Below, in pieces: positions 19,721-30,805 of a stretch of 64,000 nucleotides of DNA; the first letter of the stretch is position 1, and every line of letters begins with the position of its first letter. Source of the DNA: Hybos culiciformis (Eukaryota > Arthropoda > Insecta > Diptera > Hybotidae). The stretch spans positions 248,001 through 312,000 of the forward strand of contig CAXFZM010000027.1 in the NCBI GenBank assembly GCA_964007475.1, given 5' to 3'. Under the pieces are notes generated by a model. It was given only the letters and a program-made list of their open reading frames with translations, ran no database searches and was not told the origin of the DNA. Position numbers and translations under genes: made by a program.

Positions 19721-19816
19721 AAGAATTTTGGCATAAGGAATTTCGTCAGCAACCCATTAAAAACATTATGTTAAAAAAAATTAAATTTAACAAAATTAAA
19801 GATTAAGAGCCCTCAC

Positions 19817-20059
19817 TGTGAGAAATATGTCTTGGTTTTGCTTTGTAGGGTAGTGCGCTTTTAGCTTATGACACTCTTCACTCATATAATATAAATCAAA
19901 TATGATATGAGTTATGAGTGACATCGCTGTGGGATACTCTCTCTCTCTCTCTCCTCATTAATATAAATTAATATAACTTAGTTTTAAGAAGCAGAGTCTG
20001 TAATTAAACTTATATGAATAAACATCTTAATTCACACCCACGTATTTTTAATCATCACA
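19817..20059 (+). repeat. Ty3/gypsy LTR (mdg1/412-like), 5' side
   Basis: The 243-bp stretch begins TGTGAGAAAT and ends ATCATCACA, giving inverted TGTGA/TCACA ends. It is followed immediately by a primer site. A (CT)n run lies at 19937-19953. No second copy of this LTR occurs in the window, so the 3' end of the element is missing or outside. Confidence 0.75.
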
Positions 20060-20074
20060 TGGCGACCGTGACAG
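20060..20074 (+). other. Primer binding site, mdg1/412 type
   Basis: TGGCGACCGTGACAG follows the LTR directly. This sequence is the known tRNA-Arg type primer site of mdg1/412-group gypsy elements in insects. Confidence 0.75.
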
Positions 20075-20902
20075 CTGCCATTTAAGCATGCTGAAATTTT
20101 TTGAAGTAAAAATTAATTTTTTTTTTTTAAATTTTAATTTTATTTATTAATTTCAAACGATGCCCATTATTTATTTGAAAAATTTTTGGATTGATTTGTT
20201 TGAGAAAAATGGAATTTTTGACGTAATTGTGATTAAAATTAAAAATAAAATGAAAATGAAAATTAAAATTAATTTTCAAAAAAAAAAATTTTGAAAAATG
20301 AAAATTTTATGAAATAGAATTAAGAAAATTTTTTTTTATTTTACTTAAGGGTAAGTAGAGCCTAAAATTATCTGAAAAAAAATTTTTATTATTCAACTTA
20401 AAATTAAAATAAGTGAAAAAAATATTTTTGGAAAATTAAAAAAATTTTTTGGAAAATTTTATAAATTCCAATAACTTTCAAATAACTTTGAATTTTTTTT
20501 TCTAAGTCATAATTTAAAGTCATTGTATTTACAAAAGATAAAAGACAAAATAAAGAATAAAAAAAAAAAAAATAAATATTTCTCTCGCCAATTGCAGACA
20601 TTTTTTTTTAAATAAAACAAATAAAAATAATTTAGGTTTGAAAACCACTGAAATAAACAAAAAAAATTTTTTTTCAAGAAAATGAAAAAAAAAAAAGAAA
20701 AAAAAATTTTATGAATATTTAACTGTGAGAGAAAACAAAAAAAAAAAAAATTAATATTGTGAATTTTAATTACTCTCAAAGAAAAAAAAAATAATAAAAA
20801 TTTTCTGACAGTAAAAAATAAAATTGTTTAATAATTCCTAAATTTTTTTTAATTAAAATAAAAACAATAAATTTACATACATAAAACAAAAAAAAAAACA
20901 AA
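20075..20902 (+). other. A-rich untranslated leader of the gypsy element
   Basis: This is a very A-rich plus strand with homopolymer runs and no coding-like reading. By position it is the leader after the primer site. The gag remnant with its own repeat-rich leader lies at 25307-25998, beyond a composite insertion. Confidence 0.45.
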
Positions 20903-21122
20903 CGAAGCAGTCATAGAAACTGCCGAAAGAAGTTTATACTTAAAAGATTTAAACTATGAAATAACAATGGCTACAAATAATGGACTACTTTTGGACTGAT
21001 GGACTGATTTTTATTTTAACTTACATTTTGTACTGAGCATCCCATCATTTGTAGCCACTGTTATTTCATAGTTTAAAGCTTTAAGTATAAAATTCTTTCG
21101 GCAGTATCTATGACTACTGCGG
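20903..21122. repeat. Inverted repeat, about 85-bp arms
   Basis: The left arm (20903-20990) reads CAGTCATAGAAACTGCCGAA and on to CTATGAAATAACAATGGCTA. The right arm (21042-21122) is its complement with about one difference in eight. The loop is about 50 bases. It directly precedes the minisatellite. Parts of the right arm recur at 36885-36935 and 48910-48965. Confidence 0.8.
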
Positions 21123-21123
21123 G

Positions 21124-21790
21124 TGTTTTTTTTTGTATTTTGTGCCGGCACGACCTAACCGTAGCTCCCTGCCCAAAAATTTTTCGGCTGGTAATCTTTA
21201 TTTTAACGGAACTACCTATTTTGGAAAAAAAAAATATTTTTTGTGTATTTTGTGCCGGCACGACCTAACCGTAGCTCCTTACCTAAAAATTTTTCGGCTG
21301 GTAATCTTTATTTTAACGGAGCTACCTATTTTGAAAAAAAAAAATTTTTTTTGTATATTTTGCGCCGGCATGACCGAACCGTGACTCCCTGCCGAAAAAT
21401 TTCACCGGAGCTACCTATTTTGAAAAAAAAAATTTTTTTTGTATATTTTGCGCCGGCACGACTTAACCGTAGGTCCCTGCCCGAAAATTTTTCGGCAGGT
21501 AATCTTTATTTCACCGAAAAATTGTTTGTGTATTTGTGCCGGCACGACCTAACCGTAGCTCCCTACCCAAAAAATTTTCGGCTGGTAATCTTTATTTTAA
21601 CGGAGCTACCTAACCGTAGCTCCCTGCCCAAAAATTTTTCTGCAGGTAATCTTAATTTAACAGGAGCTACCTATTTTGAAAAAAATCTTTTTTTGTATAT
21701 TTTGCGCCGGCACGACCTAACCGTAGCTCCCTGCCCAAACATTTTTCGGCAGGTAATCTTTATTACACCGAAGCTACGTATTTTGAAAAA
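21124..21790. repeat. Minisatellite M, copy 1 (about 110-bp unit)
   Basis: Units contain GCCGGCACGACCTAACCGTA, then GCTCCCTGCC, AAAAATTTTT and CGGCAGGTAATCTTTATTT. Within a unit CTGCC..AAAAATTTTT..GGCAG and GTAGCTCC...GGAGCTAC are dyads, so each monomer can fold. About six full units are present, plus shortened ones. Long open readings through it are artefacts of a unit length near a multiple of three. Confidence 0.9.
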
Positions 21791-22517
21791 TTTGTAAACG
21801 AAATATTTTTAAAAAATAATTTGAATAATAATAATATGTAATAATATAATAATAATAATAATAATAATTGTTTTATTTTCTTCAAAAAATTCTTTTACAA
21901 ATTCTATAATATAATATATTATGTAACTACATAAGTATTTAAAAATTGAAAAGTTTCAAATAAAGGTACCTATATTTACTTAATAAAAATCAAAAAATTT
22001 AATAAAACAAATCAAAATTCAAAATCAAAATTCAAAATCATGCTTATATGTATGTATGTAAAATAAAACAACAAAATTTACAACTATGGCATCAAAGCCG
22101 TCAGTTGAAATAATTTGAATATAAATTTTTTTCACTAAATTATTTTGTTTTTATTAATGGCACTCATTTTTTGTGTACATTTTTCAAATTGGAGTCGTAT
22201 ATTGAGTATTTTATTCTTATTTTTCTGAGAAAACATCTCATGCGTTTTAGATACTCGAATCGATACTCGAATTGAAACAAGATTTTTACCTTCTACCAAA
22301 AATTTAACAACTCGCTTAAAGAAGTATAAACTTAAAAAAAAACATTAACATTAGCTGTAACATAAATCGAGAAAAAAAATTAACATCAACATTTTACAAA
22401 AAGCGAATCGAATTATGCTATGATTCTTTTCGAACTACCAATATAAAAACAACAAATAAATAAATAAAAACAACATTAACATCAGCATAAATTGAAGAAT
22501 AAAATCAACAACAAGTA
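21791..22517. other. Spacer of composite repeat, with (ATA)n
   Basis: Sequence shared almost base for base with 37607-38326. It holds an (ATA)n run at about 21833-21868 and no gene. A TA dinucleotide at 22516-22517 marks the Tigger insertion. Confidence 0.6.
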
Positions 22518-24656
22518 CAGGAAACATTCTATATAAGCAACTCAATCGAACCAATTAAAAAAAAAAGTGTCTTATATGAAAACGGTTGCTTATATTGAAA
22601 AAAAGAGCCTAAATTTAAATATGGGTCAGTTTTAAGATTTAAAGATAATGAAACAGTTTTATTAGTTAAAATTATACATTTGTTTTAATGAAACAGTATT
22701 ACATTTGTCTTCTAAATACAGCCTTCTCTCTGATTCGCCGCAAAAATAAAATTTAATTACTCGGAAGATTACTATCCTCTGCCCAGTCAACCACGACGTT
22801 GAAGGAATTAATCACAGAATTGATGTTATGGATTGTAGTTTCTTCTTCGGGATGACCTTCTACGTTTTCGATCCTCTCAACGTCGCATATTTCATTATCA
22901 TTATGCTCTTCAATTCCAAAAGATGCAGACCTCTCGTTACTACCAATCGCCCATTCTATTATTTCGTTCTCCGTTAAATCATTTTCGTTTGTAATTAAAT
23001 TGTATAGTCTCATCAGGGGAATATTGTCCTCTTCATAAAAATAATCAGCCGGTATATTAAATTCAATTTCGTCAATCGTTGAAAAAAGGTGTTTAAATGA
23101 ACTCCTGACAACTGACTGTGGGAGTTCATTCCAGGCTTCAACAATCAAAAACGCAACGTCTTTTAAATTGATATTTTTAAAAGCTGAAATCATATCGTTA
23201 TTGCCATTGACACATACAGCCGCTAGTGTTGCCATAAGTTGCTTTCGATACCGCAGTTTAAGGGATTTAATGATGTTTTGGTCAAGCGGCTGAAACAAGG
23301 GGGTATTGTTAGGCGGAAAAAATATAACCTTGAAGTTTTCATCATCGGAAAAAGAGTTTGCTGTACCATGGCAGGTGGCATTATCCACCAATAAAATTGC
23401 TTAACTGGTAAGCCTTTAGCTTCCAAATGACGAGAAACTTCAGGGATGAAAAAATCAATGTACCACTCCTTGAAAAGCGCTGAAGTTTGCCAAGCATTTT
23501 TGGATGACTTGTAATACAGCGGTATTTCAATGTTTTTAAAACATCGAGGATTTCTTGCTTTGACGCAAGGCATTGACGCAAGGCATAATGGTCACTCTTT
23601 CCTTCATGGCCTTCCTTCCATAGGCAGTTTTTTCGAAAACGGCAGCATTTGTTTTCTTGTGCAATCCTTTGTATATAAGGCCAGTTTCGTCACAATTATA
23701 GATCTGCTCCGGTAAAAACCCATTTTCAGCTATAATCCTTTTAAAATCACTTTTAAATACAGCAGCAGTTTTTCACCGGAAACTGTCAAAATTCGAATTC
23801 CGTGGCGTTCTTTAAATTTTGCAAGCCATCCATCGCTGGCCGAAAATATTTCGTCTCCATTGACTGACTTATTCAATTCCAGCGCTTTAACTTTAAGCAT
23901 CCCGTTCGAAACTAAATCGTTTGACTCCCGTTGTCGTAAAAACTATGAATATAATTTTTCATCTATATCAGTGTTTTTAACGGTTTCATTCGTTTGATTT
24001 TCTTTTGATTCACATAAGTTTTTGACGCGAATTCCTCTAACTTTTCCTTGTTATTTTTAATTTTCGTAACCGTCGACTTATGGATGTTATAACTTCGGCA
24101 AATCTCTTTTGGTTTTTTACCATCTTGTAGATCACTTAAAATTGATAGTTTGTCTTTTAATGAAATCGAAACTCTGCCTTTCTTTTCCATTTTTACGCCA
24201 AAAAACAATTGAAAATAAAATGATGTGTACCACAGTTAATGGATTTATAATATGTAGCAAATTTTGCAGTTACGAATCAATTAACTTATTAAAATAAAAA
24301 TATCAACTAACAATATTTTGTTTTTAAAATGTCATTCTTTTTTATTTTATTTTAACTGTAATTCTATAAAATTACAGTTAATTTATTTTTATAAAACAGA
24401 AAATGTTATTTAATTATTATTTAATGAATAATGTTTAATTTATAATCGAGAATTGTTTCTTAATTTGAATTTATTTTATTTTAAGAACAAATTTTATTTA
24501 GTTTTTTCTGAACAAGTTTAATCTATAATTAATATTTTATATATGGATTTAACAGTTGCTTTAATGGAAAGTTTGGAATGAAAAAAGTTGCTAATACAGA
24601 GGTTGCTACAAAAGAATGTTTCTTATACAGGGGTTTCTTGTATAGAATGCTTACTG
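22518..24656 (-). mobile_element. pogo/Tigger transposon A
   Basis: The left end CAGGAAACATTCTATATAAG and the complement of the right end CAGTAAGCATTCTATACAAG are inverted repeats flanked by TA. It is 2139 bp and contains a minus-strand transposase. It is near-identical to 38327-40431 because both sit in a duplicated segment. Confidence 0.9.
22757..24190 (-). pseudogene. Tigger transposase A, frameshifted
   Basis: The N-terminus (from about 24190) has MEKKGRVSISLKDKLSIL, then GKKPKEICRSYNIHKSTVTK, a pipsqueak/CENP-B type helix-turn-helix. The catalytic part has VDNATCHGTANSF (second Asp) and FFPPNNTPLFQPLDQNIIK (third acidic position). The tail is acidic. A one-base loss near 23400 splits the catalytic domain; copy B has that base. 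A tandem 13-base duplication (GACGCAAGGCATT) near 23563-23590 and further frame breaks in the middle are shared with copy B. It normally cuts and pastes its own element. Confidence 0.85.
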
Positions 24657-25306
24657 TACTTCACTAAATTTAATTTAATAACTTTTTTATATATATAAAT
24701 AAATTTTTTAATATATTTTTACTAAATTATAAATTTATATAAAACTAAAAAGAAGCAATGTAGATCCAAATTGTTACATAAACATAAACAAATTGTTACA
24801 TAAACATAAACAAATTGTTACATAAACAATTTTTATTTTTCAAATTGAAGTAAATAATTTTCAAATTTTTCAATTTTAATAATTGGATGTACACTCTTTG
24901 AAATATTTTTTTATAAAAAATTATATTATATTATTCTACAATTATTAAACATTAAATATTATATAATTAAATAAAAAAAAAAAAATTATGATTTTTTTAC
25001 ATATAAATATTATAGAAATAAAAATTACATCATTTACTTTGAACTGATTATTATATATGAATATTTTACAAATGAAAATTACATCATTTACTTTGAACTG
25101 ATTTTTAAAATTTTTTTTTCCTCTTCGTATAATTTTTTAAATATATTTATAATAATATCTCTTATTACATGTTACTACAAAATTTTATTTTGATGCATAA
25201 TAAAATCAAAAATAGTTTAACATAATTTTGTTTAATTATTTGACATCTTTGTTATCTCTGACGTATGATAACTTCTTGATTTCCAATAATCTAGATCTCA
25301 TTTTGT
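24657..25306. other. AT-rich spacer with short tandem repeats
   Basis: Three units of AATTGTTACATAAACATAAAC lie at about 24767-24832. A phrase ATTACATCATTTACTTTGAA occurs twice near 25025 and 25080. The same region is at 40432-41075. No gene was seen. Confidence 0.6.
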
Positions 25307-25515
25307 TATATAAGGTAACCACTCCTCAAATTTTTAGGGAACCTCATATAAGGTAACCACTTCTCAAATTTTTAGGGAACTTCATATAAGGTAACCACTC
25401 CTCAAATTTTTAGGAAACTTTGATATAAGGTAACCATTCCTCAATTATTTTAAGGGGACTACAACATAAGGTTATCATTCATCAATTATTTAAATTTCAA
25501 AACAAGGTAACCAAC
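25307..25515 (+). repeat. Leader repeat, about 39-bp unit, copy 1
   Basis: Six units of the form ATATAAGGTAACCACTCCTC + AAATTTTTAGGGAAC, with the last two degenerate. They end 36 bases before the gag start codon. GGTAACC is a perfect 7-bp dyad in each unit. The same array is at 41076-41284. Confidence 0.9.
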
Positions 25516-25550
25516 CATTCGTGAATATTATTTATTTCAATTTTTTTTTT

Positions 25551-25998
25551 ATGGAAGAAGCTTGTCTCGAAATCCAAACAGCTAAAGATAATTTTCGTAA
25601 AGCTTACAAACGCATTATGAAAGACCTTAAACCAAAAAATTTAGAAACATTACAAGCAATTAAATTAAATATTGAAGAAACATATAACATCTACATACAG
25701 TTCTTCAAGCTTGTAATACATTCGATCAAGAACAACAGCTAACATTAGCTAAAGATTGTATTATTGTTACAATCAGTTCCAAGAAAGCTTTAAACTATTA
25801 AATTGTTCAGATTTAATACCAAGTAATATTCTACTACAGATTAAAATAAATCAAATCGAAAAAGAAAAAAGTATAATAGAATCGGTTATTTCTGACGAAA
25901 ACTTTGACGATACACTTGACAAAATGGCTCTTTCTAATGTTGAATTTTGCGTTTAGCAAGCTCACAAATAAATAAAAATTATAGCGGTGATCCACTAG
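25551..25998 (+). pseudogene. Ty3/gypsy gag, N-terminal part, cut by a Polinton
   Basis: An ATG at 25551 opens MEEACLEIQTAKDNFRKAYK, then frame changes lead to TLAKDCIIVTISSKKALNY, then LLNCSDLIPSNILLQIK and FDDTLDKMALSNVEF. The coding sequence stops matching gag at 25998, where the Polinton begins. Its continuation is visible in the other copy (45606-46103). The charged helical character and the position after an LTR-type leader fit a gypsy capsid precursor. Several frame breaks make it inactive. Confidence 0.7.
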
Positions 25999-26024
25999 AG
26001 TAGTATAAATATGTATGTTCTGTA

Positions 26025-26195
26025 TCAAAAGTGGCTACCAAAAATGGGGGTTACTATACAAAATGTATGGGAAATCTAGAAGATTTTTATAAAAAGGTAA
26101 CCCCCATGGGGGCTCCCAAAAAAGTGGCTACCAAAAATGGGGGTTACTATACAAAATGTCGAAGATTTTTATAAAAAGGTAACCCCCTTTATAAT
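26025..26195 (+). repeat. Polinton terminal region, two direct units
   Basis: Two units of about 75-95 bases share AGTGGCTACCAAAAATGGGG, GTTACTATACAAAATGT and AAGATTTTTATAAAAAGGTA, ending in ACCCCC. Tandem repeats inside Polinton terminal inverted repeats are common. Each unit has GGGGGTTAC near its start and GTAACCCCC at its end, so a unit can fold back on itself. Confidence 0.75.
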
Positions 26196-26650
26196 TTTAA
26201 AAAAGTAGCCATATTTAATTATGAAATTTATAATATCAAAAAGTATCGATCAAATTACATATAATAATTTCACAATTACATTTTTTTTAGATTTTTATTA
26301 TATGTAATTTGAGATTTTTTCTTATCATTTTATTTTATTTTATTTTATTTTTTTGTCAAATTTGCAGGAAAAAATTTATATTTAATTATTAAGTATAACT
26401 AAGCCTAAAAATCAGTTAAATATTATGAGAAAAAATAAAATAATTAGAAATCATTCTTTTGTGGTATTCGGTTATTCGCGGGTTATTTTTTCATATAATT
26501 CATTTATTTTATTTATTTTAAAGAATAATAGAAAGTGGTAAAGTGATAATTAGTAAAATTTGAGTTTCGTTCTGTTTTCGGTGTGTTAAATTTTATCAAG
26601 TTTAAATTTTTATAATTTTTTGTTCATTTTTGTTGAACGTAAATTAGAAT
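26196..26650. other. Polinton 5' untranslated region
   Basis: AT-rich sequence with an inverted pair of ATTACATATAATAA-type phrases near 26255-26310. No gene before the polymerase ATG at 26651. Confidence 0.5.
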
Positions 26651-29600
26651 ATGAAACGGTTATGTAACATTTGTGGCGACCTTTTTCATTCAAAAAGCTT
26701 TCAACGCCATATCAAAAGCGTGCATGAGAAATCTACGGTGGTTACGTGTGACGTATGCGGGAAGCAGTATACTCGGTTGGAAAAATTAGTTTTCCACAAG
26801 CGTCTTCATCATCCGACTCCCTCTTCTGTAGGTTTCTCGACAAGCGTTGCTGATTATGGTACGTTTGATGATGGCAAGTCAACATCTTCAAAAAAACGGA
26901 AGCAGAATGCGGCAATTGGACAAGGTGAGGAAAATGGTAAACCTTCTAAAAAACTTAAAGGAAGTAGCCAATCACCATCATCATCATCAACCATGCAAAA
27001 TTTACCGGATCATAGATTTTGTACTGCTTGTGGAGTTAATGTACGTGGTAATTTTTGGAATTTTCATATACGAACCAATGAAAAAAGTTTCAATTTCTAT
27101 TGGTGATCGATTGAAATGTATAAAAGAAGCATATGCGGGACGAGTAGTAACATATATTCGCGAAAATGATGATGCAACTACACTTATTCCGAAAGTTTTT
27201 CTTAGCAAAGTGAAAGATGAACTAATTACGAAAATTAAATAGACTTTACAGATACATAATGCATTCAAGTTCAACATGGAATTATTTGCCAAGTTTATAA
27301 AACCACATCAGCAAGAAGAAACTGAACAAGAAATTAGTGTTAAAAGTTTCAACACAAAAATGATCGTTGTTCATAATGAGTTTGATGTAGACCCAATATA
27401 CGAGGATATGATCGAAAAAATTTCAACAGATATTGAGGAATTTCAAGAAAGAGACAGTGGCTGGAGCCTTGCCGAAATTCTACATGTTGAAATCAAAATT
27501 GCAAAGTATTCTCCACTTAAAGGTTCCAGCTACATAAAATTACCTAAGGCAATTGAAGACAAAAAAGCATGTGTAAACATTCAAAACCAAGATGCATATT
27601 GTTTTAAGTGGTGTTTAGTAGCTGCTATGAAAAACAATACAACAAACAATTCAATAAGATGCTCTACTTACAACGTCGAAGATATAAGCACCAATATTTT
27701 ATGTTTGGTGAATTCTAAAGTTTCTGAACTTAACTTCGGTAACATTAATTTTCCAATCAGTATTCATGAAATAAAGGAATTTGAACAACTTAATCCTGCT
27801 ATAAGAATAAATGTTTGTGGTCTTGATAATGGGAAGATTGTTGGACCGTACTACCATACCATTGAAATGAAAGAAAACCATATTAATCTACTGATTTTGC
27901 AAAAGGAAGATAAATATCATTTTGTATGGATAAAAAATTTGTCTCGATTGGTAAGAGCTCAGTTAACATCACATTGCACAGCAGTAAAATTGTGTACTAA
28001 ATGTTTGCTTCATTTTCGCAATCAGAGTGCATTCGATGAACATGTAGCTAATTGCTCGAAAATTTGGTGAACATCCTTACCATTACCAGATGAAAATAAA
28101 TTGACTTTTAAAAATTACCACAAAAAAATGGAGGTACCTTTTGTAATTTACGCTGACACAGGAAGTATGCTGCAAAAAATTTCGACTTGTGCTAACAATC
28201 CTAATTTTCCATCAACAGAAAATTCGATGTTACATGTGCCAATAACTTTAGCATATTATATAAAATGTTCTTTTGATTCTAATCTTAACAAATATTTTGA
28301 ATTCACGGGTACGTTGCTTTTTTTAAATATTTTAAATATTTTATTTTTTTTTGAATTTTTGTTTTCAGGTGAAAACTGTATAAAAGATTTTATCTTATCA
28401 TTAGTTAATGAATGTAAGAGTCTTTATTTAAATTATTTGTCGAAAATGATTCCAATACAGCCATTAACGATAGAAGAAATGAAACATCATTCAACGCGAC
28501 GAAATTGCCACATTTGTGAGGTAGACTTTTTGCCAAGTGATGTAAGAGTACGAGATCACTGTCATCTGACAGGTAAATATAGCGGCCCAGCTCATAAAAA
28601 ATGTAATCTCGAATTTCGAGTACCGAATTTCTTTCCTATATATTTTCATAATTTTTCCAAATATGATTGCCATTTGCTTTTTAAGGAACTTAATATTGTA
28701 CAAGGAAACATAAAAGTTATACCTCTCAATAAAGAGCTTTATGTTTCCTTAACAATAACTATTACAATAAGTAAAAATGAAAGTTTTAGCTTAAGATTTT
28801 TGGATTCATCAAGATTTATGCAATGTAGTTTAGATTCTTTAGTACAAAACCTAGATAGCTCTGACTTAATAGAAATAAGAAATTTTTCCCACCCGCAAAT
28901 TTGCCTCTTCTAGAAAGAAAGGGTGTATTTCTATACGAGTACATTGATTCTTTAGAAAAATTGAATGAAACTGCTTTACCGGAACAACATAATTTTAATA
29001 ACGACTTGACTAACACTACGTGTAGTGACGATGACTATAATCATGCTAAAAACGTTTGGAGAAAATTTGATTGTCAAAATATGTGGGACTACTTGAAATT
29101 ATATTTAAAAACCGACATATTATTACTTGCAGATGTCTTCGAAAATTTTTGTAAAATTTGTAAAAAAATTTATAACCTAGAAGCTTCTCAATTTTATACA
29201 GCACCAGGTTTATCGTGGGAAGCGATGTTAAAATACACAAAAATTGAGTTAGAGCTTCTAACTGATGTTAATATGTATAAATTTTTCCAAGAGGGTGTTC
29301 GGGGAGGGATAAGTCAGTGCTCTTTGAGGCATACGAAGGCTGCAAATAAATATTTGGAATCGTATGACCCTAGCCTTCCCTCAAAATTCATAATTTATCT
29401 TGACGCAAATAATTTGTATGGATGGGGAATGTCTCAACCTCTACCCTACGGTGATTTTAAGTGGGTTGATCTTCCATCAGACATTTGCTCCATTGAATCC
29501 GATTCAGAAGTTGGATATGTTCTTGAGGTAGACTTGGAATATCCAACAGATTTGCACGATAGACATAATGAGCTACCATTCTGTTGTGAGAGAAAAAAAC

Positions 29601-30623
29601 CTCCTTCAGGGAAAAATGAAAAATTAATTTTGGACTTACATCATAAAAAAAATTATATAATACATTATAGAAATCTCCAACAATGTATTAAAAATGGACT
29701 AAAATTAGTTAAAGTCCATAAAGTTCTGCAGTTCAAGCAATCAAAAATATATCGATCTCAATACACATCATAGGTCTTTGGCAAGAAATTCTTTCGAAAA
29801 AGACTTTTTCAAATTGATGAATAATGCTGTTTACGGGAAAACAATGGAAAACGTTGATAAAAGGAAGGATGTAAAAATTGCGGATGGTTGGGAAAGTCGT
29901 CGGAAGCATTTGGGAGCTAGAGCTTTGATTGCAAAAGCTAACTTTCACAGTATCTCCGTTTTTACTAATGATTTATCAGCTATTCAATTGAACATAGTTA
30001 GTATACTGTACGACAAACCAATATACCTTGGTTTCACTGTTTTAGAGTTATCGAAGCTTCATATGTATGAATTCCACTACAGCTATATGAAGCCAAAATA
30101 TGAAGATAAAATAACTCTAAACTACATGGATACAGATTCTTTCATATATACAATTTCAACCGATGACTTCTACGCAGACATTCGAGAAGACGTTTTACAA
30201 ACGGACCCTAAAAAACTTATTTTTGACACTTCTAATTACGACCCGAATAATCCCTACAATTTTCCTTTAGTTAATAAAAAAATGTTGGGATTATTCAAAG
30301 ATGAGTTAGATGGAAGAATAATAAAAGAGTTTTTAGGTTTGAAATCTAAAATGTATTTCATTGATAGTGTAAATAATAAGGAAATAAAGAGGGCAAAAGG
30401 TGTAAAAAAGTGTGTTGTGAAAAATTTACATCTGGATCATTATAAAAAGTCTTTATTTGATAATGAAACTTTATATTGTAAAATGAATTTGTTTAGATCT
30501 GAACTACATAATATTTATACAAAAACTCTGAATAAAATTGCATTAAATGCTGATGATAACAAACGTTATATATTAGATGATAATAGAAGAACTTATGCTT
30601 GGGGGCACTATGCCATAGAATAA
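26651..30623 (+). pseudogene. Polinton protein-primed DNA polymerase B, frameshifted
   Basis: Pieces in order are two N-terminal C2H2 fingers (CNICGDLFHSKSFQRHI; CDVCGKQYTR), and a third Cys/His block (CTACGVNVRGNFWNFHI) ending in a frameshift near 27090. Then come EEFQERDSGWSLAEILHVE, CTKCLLHFRNQSAF, exonuclease motif I (YADTGS, where DxE is expected), a CHIC...DHCHLTG...HKKCN finger, motif II (NFSKYDCHL), polymerase motif A (YLDANNLYGWGM), motif B (KLMNNAVYGKTMEN) and motif C (YMDTDS). Breaks lie near 27090, 27242, 28068, 28880-28911 and 29771. Motif order and spacing are otherwise complete. The enzyme would replicate the element from a protein primer. Confidence 0.9.
28309..28368 (+). other. 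Candidate 60-base intron inside the polymerase
   Basis: A GTACGT donor and a TTTTGTTTTCAG acceptor bound a 60-base T-rich stretch that separates FEFTG from ENCIKDF, which are adjacent in related polymerases as far as I recall. Its length is a multiple of three and it has no stop, so the frame is kept with or without splicing. Confidence 0.5.
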
Positions 30624-30805
30624 AAAAAAATATTTCTTTTGTAAGTTAGTTAAATCAAAATAAATTTCTATGTACCTAGTCCAAGAAATAGAAAAAATAA
30701 TATATAAAAAAGAAAATGTTAATTTTGTAATAAATATATAGTTTGTAATTTCTAGTTTATGTTCAAATATAACAAATGTTTATAATAAAGAAAGAAAAAA
30801 AAAAA

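Noticed and set aside
20404..20779. Phe/Leu/Ile-rich minus-strand readings
   Set aside because: Produced by A-runs in the leader region; low complexity.
21133..21797. Long open readings with PARPNRSSLPKNFSAG-type repeats (also at 36926-37606 and 48982-49706)
   Set aside because: They run through minisatellite M. The repetition is in the DNA unit, other frames are equally open, and unit length explains it.
25307..25515. Regular repeats with spacers that could suggest a CRISPR array
   Set aside because: Eukaryotic transposon context, degenerate units without unique spacers, and position in a gypsy-type leader.
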